Positions 17,369-25,521 of a stretch of 61,050 bases of DNA are shown here, piece after piece. The notes under the pieces are model-generated. The model had not been told where the DNA came from. It ran no database searches and was given only the letters and a program-made list of their open reading frames with translations. Source of the stretch: Microbacterium sp. (GTDB taxonomy: Bacteria > Actinomycetota > Actinomycetes > Actinomycetales > Microbacteriaceae); contig JAEKKN010000031.1 of NCBI GenBank assembly GCA_019510305.1, forward strand, positions 1 to 61,050, in the 5' to 3' direction. Numbering within the stretch: position 1 is the stretch's first letter; each line of letters opens with the position of its first letter. The translations under genes and the position numbers were made by a program.

Positions 17369-19579
17369 ATGACCGTCGTCGACCCTCTGAGCAGAGCGCA
17401 CAGGCCTCGGATCCTGATCAGCGCCTACGCGTGCGGCCCTGGGCAGGGCCCCGAGGCGTCAGCCGGGTGGGCCATCGCACGTGCGGCCGCCGAGACCGGG
17501 GACGTCTGGATCCTCACCCGCGAACGCTTCCGCGCGTCGCTCGAGGAAGCGCTGGCCGCATCGCCCGACCTCGCGGCCCGCGTGAACGTGGTGCACATCG
17601 ACCTTCCGCAGCGGATCATGCGCTGGAAGCGGCGCGGCTGGGATCTGTACTGGTACTACGCGCTGTGGCAGCGGCTCGCTGGCCGGACCGCCCGGCGCCT
17701 GCATGCGGAAGTCGGATTCGACCTCGCCCACCATGTCACCTTCGCGAACGATTGGATGCCGTGCGGCGTAGCAGGGCTCGACATCCCTGTGGTGTGGGGA
17801 CCCGTCGGCGGTGCCAGCCGTGTGCCCGTCTCGAAACTGCGACGATGGCTCGGAGCACGCGGCACCGTGACCGAACTCGCGCGCATCGCCCTCACCGCTC
17901 TCCCTCGAGCCGTCTGGGGTGACTCGACGGCCCGGCGCGCTGCCCTGGTCGTGGCGCAGAACCCCGACGTCGCTCGACGATTCCGTCATGCGCGAAACGT
18001 CGTGGTCGAGCCGAACGCGGCCTTCGCCGAAGAGATCCCCGCCCACCGGGGAAGCGACTCCGGCCGGACGGCCGTGTTCGCTGGCCGCCTGCTCGCGTGG
18101 AAGGGCGCGGCTCTCGCCCTCGAGGCCATCTCCCGCCCTGCGGCGGAAGGATGGCGCCTCCAGATACTGGGCGAGGGGTACGAACTCGGTCGCCTGCGCC
18201 GGCTCGCACGAAAGCTCCGTATCGAAGACCGCGTCGACTTCCGCGGGCATCTCACACGCGAGGAGACGCTGGAGAGCCTGGCATCGTCGGACGCGCTCCT
18301 GTTCCCGTCCATGCACGACCAGGCCGGATGGATCGTCGGCGAAGCGAGCGCAATGGGCATGCCTGTGGTGTGCCTCGACCTCGGCGGGCCTCCGACGCTC
18401 GCCCACATCAATGCGCGCGTCGTCAGCGCCGACGCCCCCGGGTTGCCCGATCGTCTCGCCGAGGCGCTGCGCGATGCGCAGACGAATCCCGGTCGCCCGC
18501 ACTCGCGGTGGTCCGAGGCCCGGCTGCCGTCGGTCGTCGGTCAGTGGTATTCCACGGCTCTGCACGCGCGGCGGCGTCCGCTCGTCGTGATGGAGTCGCT
18601 CACCCGCCTCCGCCCCACGACGAATCCGTACCTGGTGCAGTTGTGTACCGCGCTGGACGATACCCCGGGCATCGAGCTGTCGTTCTTCTCCTGGCGTCGA
18701 GCGCTGATCGGGCGACTCGACGTGTTCCACGTGCACTGGCCGGAGCTGCTGGTCGGCGGCCACAAGCTCGCCGGGCGGATGGCCCGAAGAGTACTGACGA
18801 TCGCCTTCCTGATCCGCGTGCGGCTGACTCGTGTGGCCGTCGTGCGGACGCTCCACAATCTCGACCGGCCATCCGACATGTCGCGACTCGATCTCGCGCT
18901 GCTCGACCGGCTCGATCGTCTGACGACGCTGACCATCACCCTCAACGACGACACACCGCTCCCCGACGGGCACGCACGCAGGACCATCCTGCACGGGCAC
19001 TACCGCGACTGGTTCGCCCCTCATCCCGCTCCCGCACCGACGAAGGGCCGCATGGGCTACGTCGGATTGATCCGCCGCTACAAAGGCGTCGAGCAGCTCA
19101 TCGGGGCCTTCCGCTCGTTGGATGCCGAGGGCACGTCCCTGTCGATCGCAGGGCGCCCGTCGACCGACGACCTGAAGTCCGAGCTGATCTCGCTCGCCGG
19201 CGGCGATGAACGCGTCGAGTTCGATTTCCGCTTCCTCGACGATGCGGAGCTGGTGCGCCGGATCGCCGACGCGGAGTTCATCGTTCTCCCCTATCGGCAC
19301 ATGCACAACTCGGGGACGGCTCTCGCCGCGCTCTCCGTGACTCGGCCGATCCTCGTGCCCGACAACGCGGTGAACCGCGCTCTGGCAGAGGAGGTCGGCG
19401 AACGATGGGTCCACCTGTTCGACGGGGAGCTCGCGGATGCCGACCTCGCCCGAGTAAGAGCAGCCATCGGCGAGGGAGTGAAGGGCGAGCCTGACCTGTC
19501 GCAGCGCGACTGGACCACGGTCGGCGTCGCGCACGCCGAGGCCTTCCGCGCAGCATCCACGCTCCGACGGGCCGGCTGA
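17369..19579 (+). CDS. fused double glycosyltransferase (GT4 plus GumK-like GT)
   Basis: A 736-residue protein made of two complete GT-B glycosyltransferases. The first (about residues 10-395) opens RPRILISAYACGPGQGPE, with AVFAGRLLAWKGAALALEAI and MHDQAGWIVGEASAMGMPVV in its donor domain. The second begins near residue 400 (MESLTRLRPTTNPYLVQL). It has DVFHVHWPELLVGG, GYVGLIRRYKGVEQLIGAF and VLPYRHMHNSGTALAALS, typical of free-standing glycosyltransferases of about 330 residues. There is almost no linker. The ATG at 17369 follows GAAGGGGAGG; an upstream ATG at 17168 is inside the divergent gene. The stop overlaps the next ATG (TGATG). It could add two sugars in sequence. Confidence 0.87.
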   Translation: MTVVDPLSRAHRPRILISAYACGPGQGPEASAGWAIARAAAETGDVWILTRERFRASLEEALAASPDLAARVNVVHIDLPQRIMRWKRRGWDLYWYYALWQRLAGRTARRLHAEVGFDLAHHVTFANDWMPCGVAGLDIPVVWGPVGGASRVPVSKLRRWLGARGTVTELARIALTALPRAVWGDSTARRAALVVAQNPDVARRFRHARNVVVEPNAAFAEEIPAHRGSDSGRTAVFAGRLLAWKGAALALEAISRPAAEGWRLQILGEGYELGRLRRLARKLRIEDRVDFRGHLTREETLESLASSDALLFPSMHDQAGWIVGEASAMGMPVVCLDLGGPPTLAHINARVVSADAPGLPDRLAEALRDAQTNPGRPHSRWSEARLPSVVGQWYSTALHARRRPLVVMESLTRLRPTTNPYLVQLCTALDDTPGIELSFFSWRRALIGRLDVFHVHWPELLVGGHKLAGRMARRVLTIAFLIRVRLTRVAVVRTLHNLDRPSDMSRLDLALLDRLDRLTTLTITLNDDTPLPDGHARRTILHGHYRDWFAPHPAPAPTKGRMGYVGLIRRYKGVEQLIGAFRSLDAEGTSLSIAGRPSTDDLKSELISLAGGDERVEFDFRFLDDAELVRRIADAEFIVLPYRHMHNSGTALAALSVTRPILVPDNAVNRALAEEVGERWVHLFDGELADADLARVRAAIGEGVKGEPDLSQRDWTTVGVAHAEAFRAASTLRRAG

Positions 19580-21255
19580 TGGCGCAGGATCTTCGCATCG
19601 CGGTCGCCATCCCGACCTTCCGTCGACCTGAACGACTCGCGAGCCTGCTGGCCGCCCTGCCCGACCGCTTCGCCGAGCTGGAGGACGGCGTCAGCGTCGA
19701 GGTCTTCGTGATCGACAACGATCCGGATCGCAGCGCAGAGGCGCTCGCGACGTCCGACGACCTCCCCGTCGCGACGACCTACGCGCCGGAACCGACTCCG
19801 GGGATCGCGGCGGCGCGCCAGCACGCGCTCGAGGTGACGACGGGGTTCGACCTTCTCGCATTCATCGACGACGACGAGGTGCCGCGTCCGAACTGGCTTC
19901 GCGCCCTCGTCGACACCTGGCGTCGCACGGGCGCTGCGGCTGTGGCCGGACATGTGCGCACCGTGTTCCCGTCCGGGACCGACCCCTGGGTGCTGGCCTC
20001 CGGTCTGTTCGCGCGGCCGCTCCGCGAGGACGGCGAGTCCCTTCCCGCGGCCGGCGCCGGCAACCTCTTGCTGGATCTCGCCTGGATCCGGCGCGCGGGG
20101 ATCTCCTTCGACGCGTCGCTCGGCCTCTCCGGCGGAGAGGACACGCTGTTCACCCGCGCCATCGTCCGTGCCGGCGGCCGCGTCGTCGCATGCCCGGCAT
20201 CCGTCGCCGAAGACCTCTTGGAGGAGGGCAGGGCCACTCGACGATTCGCGCTCGCACGTGCACGCCATCACGGGCAGACCCAGTCCGTGATCGAGTTGCG
20301 TCTCGCCGACGGAGCCGTTGCGAGGGCGGTCTCGCGCGTGCGCAATCTGATCAAGGGCGCCGGATGGGCCGTCCGCGGCGCGCGGCGGCAGGCCTCCGGT
20401 GCTCTCACGCGCTCGCTGTCCCGACGCGCCGCCGGTTCACGGGAAGTTCAGCGCGGCATCGGCCTCGTGCAAGGCGCGCTGGGGGCCGCTGCACCCGAGT
20501 ACGCGCGCGACAACGCTCCTCGCACCGGCGGCATCCGTGCGGTGCGAGCGGCGCTGTCCCGTCTCGCTCGCGCGTTCTCGCCCTTCTTCCGCTCGGTCAC
20601 GGGCGTGCACACATCGCAGCCCGTGGTGGTGCTCACACTCGACGATGGACCGGACTCCGAGTGGACCCCTCGCATCCTCGACGAACTCGCGAAGCGAGGC
20701 GCCACCGCGACGTTCTTCGTGCTCCTCACCCGCACCCGCACCCACCCGGAGCTGGTCGAGCGCATCCTGTCGGAGGGTCACGAGATCGCCCTGCACGGCG
20801 CCGACCATCGCCGGCTGACGTCGTTCCCCCGGGCCGAGGGCTTTCGGATGCTGACGGAGTCGAAGGCCGAGCTCGAGGACCAGACCGGCCACTCGATCCG
20901 CTGGTACCGCCCGCCGTACGGCGCGCTCTCGGTCTCGACCTGGTGGGCTGTTCGACGCGCGGGCATGACTTCCGTGCTGTGGACGACGAGCGCGCTCGAC
21001 GGTCGTGACGCACCGCATGCGGAACGGCTGGCGAGGGCGACATCCGGCATCTCCTCGGGCGCGATCCTGCTCGCCCACGACTCACGGGCTGCAGCGCAGG
21101 ATGGCGCGGACGACCCCGCGATCGCTCCCATCGACCGCGCGCAGCTGATCTCGGATGTGCTCGACGAGTACGACCGCCGCGGCCTGAAAGCGGTATCCCT
21201 CGATCAGGCTCTGCGTTCCGGGCGTCTCCGGCGCCGCATGGTCCTCGTCGGCTGA
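19579..21255 (+). CDS. GT2 glycosyltransferase fused to NodB-type polysaccharide deacetylase
   Basis: A 558-residue bifunctional protein. Residues 1-250 are a GT2 domain: RIAVAIPTFRRPERL, FIDDDEVPRPNWL (DxD) and GLSGGEDTLFTRA. A basic linker with weak similarity to nothing I recognise spans about 250-345. Residues 350-558 form a NodB deacetylase: VLTLDDGPDSEWTP (motif 1), ALHGADHRRL (metal HxxxH), WYRPPYGALS (motif 3) and GAILLAHDS (motif 5). Only a short linker and no clear signal peptide or membrane helix separate them, so deacetylation of an N-acetyl sugar may occur in the cytoplasm. It overlaps the double glycosyltransferase by one base. Confidence 0.88.
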   Translation: MAQDLRIAVAIPTFRRPERLASLLAALPDRFAELEDGVSVEVFVIDNDPDRSAEALATSDDLPVATTYAPEPTPGIAAARQHALEVTTGFDLLAFIDDDEVPRPNWLRALVDTWRRTGAAAVAGHVRTVFPSGTDPWVLASGLFARPLREDGESLPAAGAGNLLLDLAWIRRAGISFDASLGLSGGEDTLFTRAIVRAGGRVVACPASVAEDLLEEGRATRRFALARARHHGQTQSVIELRLADGAVARAVSRVRNLIKGAGWAVRGARRQASGALTRSLSRRAAGSREVQRGIGLVQGALGAAAPEYARDNAPRTGGIRAVRAALSRLARAFSPFFRSVTGVHTSQPVVVLTLDDGPDSEWTPRILDELAKRGATATFFVLLTRTRTHPELVERILSEGHEIALHGADHRRLTSFPRAEGFRMLTESKAELEDQTGHSIRWYRPPYGALSVSTWWAVRRAGMTSVLWTTSALDGRDAPHAERLARATSGISSGAILLAHDSRAAAQDGADDPAIAPIDRAQLISDVLDEYDRRGLKAVSLDQALRSGRLRRRMVLVG

Positions 21256-21287
21256 GCCGCCTGCGACAGCGGTCTCAGCCGACGAGG
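21243..21287. terminator. bidirectional hairpin spanning the GT2-NodB stop codon
   Basis: CCTCGTCGGCTGAG (21243-21256) pairs perfectly with CTCAGCCGACGAGG (21274-21287) across a 17-base loop. The left arm contains the stop codon of the GT2-NodB gene. It lies between two convergent genes and has no U-run, so it may be a transcript end stabiliser as well as a terminator. Confidence 0.7.
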
Positions 21288-21303
21288 TCGGATCGGAAGC
21301 GGC

Positions 21304-23970
21304 TCAGCGAGCCGTCACCGGCGGCGTCAGAGCGCCTACGGTGCGCGTCTGCGCCGGCACGCCGAGAGCGTCCGCGATGTTCGACGGCAGCGCATATGCA
21401 CCGGTCACCGGGCTGACCGCCGTCAGCTGCCAGGTACCGGGATCGATCACGGGCGCTCCCTGCACGAGCACCGACTTCGCGTCGCCGCCGGTGGAGGAGC
21501 GGAACTCCTCGATCGTGGTGAAGCCGCGCGTACCGCTCGAACCCGCCGCCCAGCAGGCGAAGTTGGAGGGCGACGATGCCGAGGTCCGGTGGTACAGGTT
21601 CGCATCCTGCGAGACCCCGAAATCGTTGCCGAACCACTGGTTCGTCAGATCCTGCGTGAGCATCGGGCAGGCCTGCCCGCCGTACGACAGCACGTTGTTG
21701 CGCACCGCCACATCGCTGGTCACCCACGGGATCAGCGACCTCAGCCCCGACACCTCCTGGCGACGCTCGTCCTGCATGTAGGTGATCGTGCGGCCGTTGC
21801 CCGCCATGGTGTTGTTCCAGATGTCGACGTCGCCGGAGTCGAAGACGAACACGCCGCTGTTGAGGTTGTCGACGATGTAGTTGTCGGCGACCAAGGCTGT
21901 CTGGCTCAACTCGATCTCCAGCCCCTCGCGACCGTTTCTCGCGAAGACGTTGCCGGTGATCGTCAGTTTCGAGCTCGACACGTCGAACCACAGCCCGGTG
22001 GCGGCGACGTTGTCGGAGATGATGCTGTCACGCACAGTCACATCCGTGCCTCGCGAGATCTTCACTCCGCCGGCGACGGGCGTGTAGTTGAACTTCGAGG
22101 CGTTGTTGCCGGTGACCACGGAGTTCTCGATCGTCAGGTTCTCGGCATCGTTCACTCCGATGCCCAGCAGCCCGTTGCCGGTGACCGTCAGATTGCGGAA
22201 CGTCTTGTCGTCGTTCCAGGCGAACAGTCCGACCGTCGCGTTGTCGCGGATCACCATGTTCTCCAGGGTGATCCCGTCGACCTCGGCGCTGACCGTGCCC
22301 AGGAGCGCGGTGGTGGTGGCGTAGCGCTGAACGCCGATCCCGCGGACGGTGGTGCCCGCGCCCTGGATCTTGATCGCCTTCGCGAGCGCGCTCGCTTCGA
22401 CGCCGTGCCCGTCGGGGTTCGATCCGATGACCAGCTGACGCGCGGCCTGATCGACGAAGAACGTACCGGCGGTGACGGCCGAGCGGCTGCCGACCTGAGT
22501 CAGGCGGCTGCCATCGAACCAGACCTGATCCGGATATCCGGCCATCGGGTTCGCCTTGTTGACCCACCAGCTCGTCTCATCCTGGTTCGCGCTGAACGAC
22601 ACCCGCGGATCGAAGAACGTGCTCCACGGCGCGACCCAGGTCGCTCCGGACTGAGTCCATCCGGTGACGGGCCTCGAGCCGTCGAACCAGACGGCCTCGC
22701 CCGGTGCCGACTGGATCGTCAGCTTCTTGAAGAAGGGGACGCTGATGCTCTCCCGGTAGGTGCCCGCACGCAGAACCAGCGTGGAACCGCTGGGGGCGGC
22801 GTCGATCGCGTGCTGGACGCCGGCGACGGGGCTCGCCTTCGTCCCGGTCCCGCCGCTGCGCGAGCCCTCGGGAACGACGTAGATCGCATCGGCCGGCGCC
22901 GCGTACGCCGTCTGACCGACGGCGAGGGAACCGGCGCTCCCGTCGGCGGCGGGCGGTGTGACGGGAGGCGCAGGCGGCTCAGGATTCGTCGTCGGCGTCG
23001 GCTCGGGGGTCGGCTCCGCGGTGGGCTGCGGTGTCGGCTCGGCAGTCGGGGTCGGCGTCGGCTCGGGGGTCGGCTCTGCCGTCGGCGTCGGCTCCGCCGT
23101 CGGCGTCGGCTCGGCAGTCGGAGTCGGCTCTGCCGTCGGAGTCGGCTCCGCCGTCGGGGTCGGCGTGATCGTCGGCTCCGGCACGGGGGTCGGCTCCGCG
23201 GTCGGCGTGGGCTCCGGCACCGGCTTCAGGTCCGGGGAATCGACCGTGAGATCGTCCACCCGCAGGTAGATCGAGCGGTTGCCGCGGGACATGTAGGTCT
23301 GAATCCCCGGGGTGCCCGGTGCGCTGACGGCCTCATCAGAGCTGTCGGTCGCGGAGATCTGCCAGTCGGGCTGAAGGGTGCCGATGACCCACGCGCGGGC
23401 GCGGATCACGACGTCGTCGACGCCTTCGGTGTCGATCTCCACTCGGACCTGCGCGTTCTGAGGCACCTCTCCGATGAGCAGACGGTCCTGTCGGAGCACG
23501 GTCTGCACGTCGTCCTCGTCGTAGCGGGCGATCGAGAGCACTCCGCGGGCCTGCGTGTCGAGGCGGAAGCGCACGCCGTACGACCCGGTGCCGTTGTTGC
23601 GCGACGTCACGATGGCGGTCGCGCCGTGTCCGTCGGTCGGCACAGCGGAGAAGCTGAGCGTGGCGCCCACCACGCCGTCCGTGGATTCCGCGACGGTGGA
23701 CTCGTGCATGGTCCGCTCACCGCCGTTCACCCGGATGCGCCCCGCATCATCGGCGACAGAGGCGACCCGGGTGGGTGACGACTCGTACTGATCGCCCCAC
23801 CCCCGCTCCGTCGTTCGATTGAAGGCGTCGGTCCAGCTGGTCTGCGGACTCTCAGCTGATGCCGTCGGCGACGACGACGAGGCGCTGGCGAGCTGCGGCG
23901 TCAGAACGAGAGCGGCGATCGCTAGGGCTGAGAGGGGTAGGAGGGCATGGCGATATCGGGGGTTGCGCAT
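21304..23970 (-). CDS. secreted right-handed parallel beta-helix protein
   Basis: An 888-residue exported protein. The signal peptide is about residues 1-30 (RHALLPLSALAIAALVLTPQ). Residues 40-245 resemble the repeated module of the giant surface protein (DAFNRTTERGWGD; YGVRFRLD; DWQISATDSSD; RVDDLTVDSP). A Pro/Thr/Glu linker (about 245-340, TAEPTP repeats) leads to a beta-helix domain (about 365-860). Its entry strand YVVPEGSRSGGTGTKASPVA and SGSTLVLRAGTYRESISV are typical of pectate-lyase-like DUF1565/NosD proteins. Ladder strands such as NLTIENSVVTGNN follow. It may bind, cut or epimerise the local polysaccharide (inference). The ATG at 23970 was chosen because longer starts lack a signal peptide. 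Confidence 0.85.
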   Translation of the reverse strand: MRNPRYRHALLPLSALAIAALVLTPQLASASSSSPTASAESPQTSWTDAFNRTTERGWGDQYESSPTRVASVADDAGRIRVNGGERTMHESTVAESTDGVVGATLSFSAVPTDGHGATAIVTSRNNGTGSYGVRFRLDTQARGVLSIARYDEDDVQTVLRQDRLLIGEVPQNAQVRVEIDTEGVDDVVIRARAWVIGTLQPDWQISATDSSDEAVSAPGTPGIQTYMSRGNRSIYLRVDDLTVDSPDLKPVPEPTPTAEPTPVPEPTITPTPTAEPTPTAEPTPTAEPTPTAEPTPTAEPTPEPTPTPTAEPTPQPTAEPTPEPTPTTNPEPPAPPVTPPAADGSAGSLAVGQTAYAAPADAIYVVPEGSRSGGTGTKASPVAGVQHAIDAAPSGSTLVLRAGTYRESISVPFFKKLTIQSAPGEAVWFDGSRPVTGWTQSGATWVAPWSTFFDPRVSFSANQDETSWWVNKANPMAGYPDQVWFDGSRLTQVGSRSAVTAGTFFVDQAARQLVIGSNPDGHGVEASALAKAIKIQGAGTTVRGIGVQRYATTTALLGTVSAEVDGITLENMVIRDNATVGLFAWNDDKTFRNLTVTGNGLLGIGVNDAENLTIENSVVTGNNASKFNYTPVAGGVKISRGTDVTVRDSIISDNVAATGLWFDVSSSKLTITGNVFARNGREGLEIELSQTALVADNYIVDNLNSGVFVFDSGDVDIWNNTMAGNGRTITYMQDERRQEVSGLRSLIPWVTSDVAVRNNVLSYGGQACPMLTQDLTNQWFGNDFGVSQDANLYHRTSASSPSNFACWAAGSSGTRGFTTIEEFRSSTGGDAKSVLVQGAPVIDPGTWQLTAVSPVTGAYALPSNIADALGVPAQTRTVGALTPPVTAR
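22984..23220 (-). repeat. 18-base repeats encoding the TAEPTP linker
   Basis: A run of degenerate 18-base units (forward-strand core GTCGGCGTCGGCTC) encodes (P-T-A-E-P-T) repeats linking the N-terminal module to the beta-helix domain. Repeats of this kind form stiff extended linkers and change length easily by slippage. Confidence 0.8.
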
Positions 23971-24146
23971 ACGGGTACCTGTTCGGGAGGGGGCGGCCGT
24001 TTCGGGAGGGGGGTAACCGGATCCGAAATATATAGATTCGGTAACGACCGAGTTCATCCAACACAGCCCACAGCGCATCCACAAACCTCTGGCGGACTTC
24101 TTTCGGGAAGTTGCCAGGTTGCATACTGGTTTCGGGAACCGGTTCC
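23971..24146 (-). promoter_or_regulatory. AT-rich promoter region with four TTCGGGA repeats
   Basis: This 176-base gap precedes the beta-helix gene. On the forward strand TTCGGGA occurs at 23982, 24001, 24102 and 24131. An unusually AT-rich stretch at 24024-24038 (AAATATATAG) sits inside an inverted repeat CCGAA/TTCGG and is flanked by two GGTAAC sequences. Read on the reverse strand it supplies a TATATA/TATATT -10, with transcription starting near 24020. The repeats lie both upstream and in the leader, suggesting a dedicated regulator (inference). Confidence 0.5.
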
Positions 24147-25316
24147 CTACAGTTCCCCCGGCCGAACGGCCTCGGCGTCGATGGCCTTGATGACGCGGAT
24201 CGCGGCGGTGTCCGGCTTCGGCTCGACGCCATCCGCCCGCCTCCGGCTCGGCGCGTACACCACGAGCGAGTGGAACAGGAACCGCGCGAAGAACGCGACG
24301 ATGAGCGACAGCCCGGTCGCGAGCACGCTGGAGATGTGCCAGGTCTCGACCATGAGGGCCATCACCGGGATGCGCAGCGCCGCTTCGGCGTTGTTGAACG
24401 CGAAGGAGGTGAGGAAGCGGATGCCGATTCCTCGAGCATCCGTCCGCATGTCGGCGAAGACGAAGCGCTCCTGCAGCAGGAAGTTCCCGACGATCGTGGC
24501 CTCGGCGCCGATGATCGCCGCCCACACATAGGGGATTCCCGCTTCGACGAGCAGCCACATGATGCCGAGGTTGACGACCGCGCCGATCACGCCGATCAGT
24601 GCGAACAGCGACATCTTGCCGAAGCGCAACCTGGCGAGATGCGCGACGAACGTGGCGCCCTGACGCATGCTCGCCTTGGAGGTGCCGTGGCGCCTCTCGG
24701 CGAACTCCATCGGAACCTCGGCGATGCGCAGATCGGTGCGGGCGAGGATCTCGAGGAGGATCTTGAACCCCTGCGGCTTGAGCGTGGCGAGGTCGAGCCG
24801 GGAGCGATCGACGAGGAAGAAGCCGGTCATCGGGTCGGTGCTGCGCGCCAGGCGAATCGGGAACATCGCCTTGGTGAGCCAGGTGGCCGCTCGCGAGACG
24901 CCGAAGCGCACGGCGGTTCCGAGTCCGCTCGTGTCTCCGCCGCCGATGTAACGCGAGGCGGCGACGACGTCCGCGTCGCCTTCGTCGTGTCGGTCGAGAA
25001 GAGCGGGGAGCAGCTCAGGCGGATGCTGGAGGTCGCCGTCCATGACGATGCAGATGTCGGATGCGGCCGCCTTGAGCCCTGCCACGACGGCCCCGCCCAG
25101 TCCGCCGGTGTTGTCATCTCGGTGGATCACCCGGACGGGGAGGGGAGCGTCGGCGGCGACCCTTCCGACCTCGAGTGCCGTGTCGTCGGTGCTGTCGTCG
25201 ACGAAGAGGATCTCGGCGTCTCGTCCGGCCAATGCGGCGGCGGCGCGCGCGACGAGCTCGGCGACGTTGTCGCGCTCGTTGTACGTCGGCACGATGACCG
25301 TGACCTGTGCCACCAC
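24147..25316 (-). CDS. GT2 polyprenol-phosphate glycosyltransferase with GtrA domain
   Basis: A 389-residue protein. Residues 1-240 are a DPM1/GtrB-like GT2 domain: TVIVPTYNERDNVAELV, LFVDDSTDD, DICIVMDGDLQHPPELLP (DxD) and MTGFFLVDRS. Residues 245-365 form a GtrA-type membrane domain with four helices, including LFALIGVIGAVVNLGIMWLL and VGNFLLQERFVF. Such fusions make polyprenyl-phosphate-linked sugars and help move them across the membrane for glycan side-chain or protein glycosylation. The start is GTG at 25316 (or 25313) after AGGGGGAGC. It is alone on this strand, 177 bases upstream of the beta-helix gene. Confidence 0.9.
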   Translation of the reverse strand: MVAQVTVIVPTYNERDNVAELVARAAAALAGRDAEILFVDDSTDDTALEVGRVAADAPLPVRVIHRDDNTGGLGGAVVAGLKAAASDICIVMDGDLQHPPELLPALLDRHDEGDADVVAASRYIGGGDTSGLGTAVRFGVSRAATWLTKAMFPIRLARSTDPMTGFFLVDRSRLDLATLKPQGFKILLEILARTDLRIAEVPMEFAERRHGTSKASMRQGATFVAHLARLRFGKMSLFALIGVIGAVVNLGIMWLLVEAGIPYVWAAIIGAEATIVGNFLLQERFVFADMRTDARGIGIRFLTSFAFNNAEAALRIPVMALMVETWHISSVLATGLSLIVAFFARFLFHSLVVYAPSRRRADGVEPKPDTAAIRVIKAIDAEAVRPGEL

Positions 25317-25419
25317 CTGCTCCCCCTCTGCGGCTTCGCACCTATCGTTTCATGCCTTGCTATGCGTTGAGAACCCGTCCCGACGATTTCGTAAAGATTC
25401 TTTCCTTGCTGGCGGTCTG

Positions 25420-25518
25420 CTGACATCGACGTCATCGTTCTGCTAGTCTGATCCGACGCGGCTGTGGGAGTCGCTGAGCGGATGGGGATCCGCTTCTGGG
25501 GAATACTGATCTGGGGAG
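25420..25518 (+). promoter_or_regulatory. promoter and leader of the TagD-like gene
   Basis: CTGACA (25420-25425) and TAGTCT (25444-25449) are 18 bases apart, a convincing promoter. Transcription from about 25456 gives a leader of some 66 bases carrying two CTGGGGA elements at 25496 and 25511. The second one, 11 bases before the ATG, also serves as the ribosome site. The stretch 25317-25419 upstream holds nothing else I can identify. Confidence 0.55.
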
Positions 25519-25521
25519 ATC

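Noticed and set aside
21589..23778. A 729-codon forward frame antisense to the beta-helix gene
   Set aside because: Low-complexity Arg-rich translation without start signals; it mirrors the third-position GC of the real gene.
24010..24050. GGTAAC pair as an MtrA-type binding site
   Set aside because: The spacing and arms do not match a consensus I can state with confidence, so it is reported only as flanking repeats.
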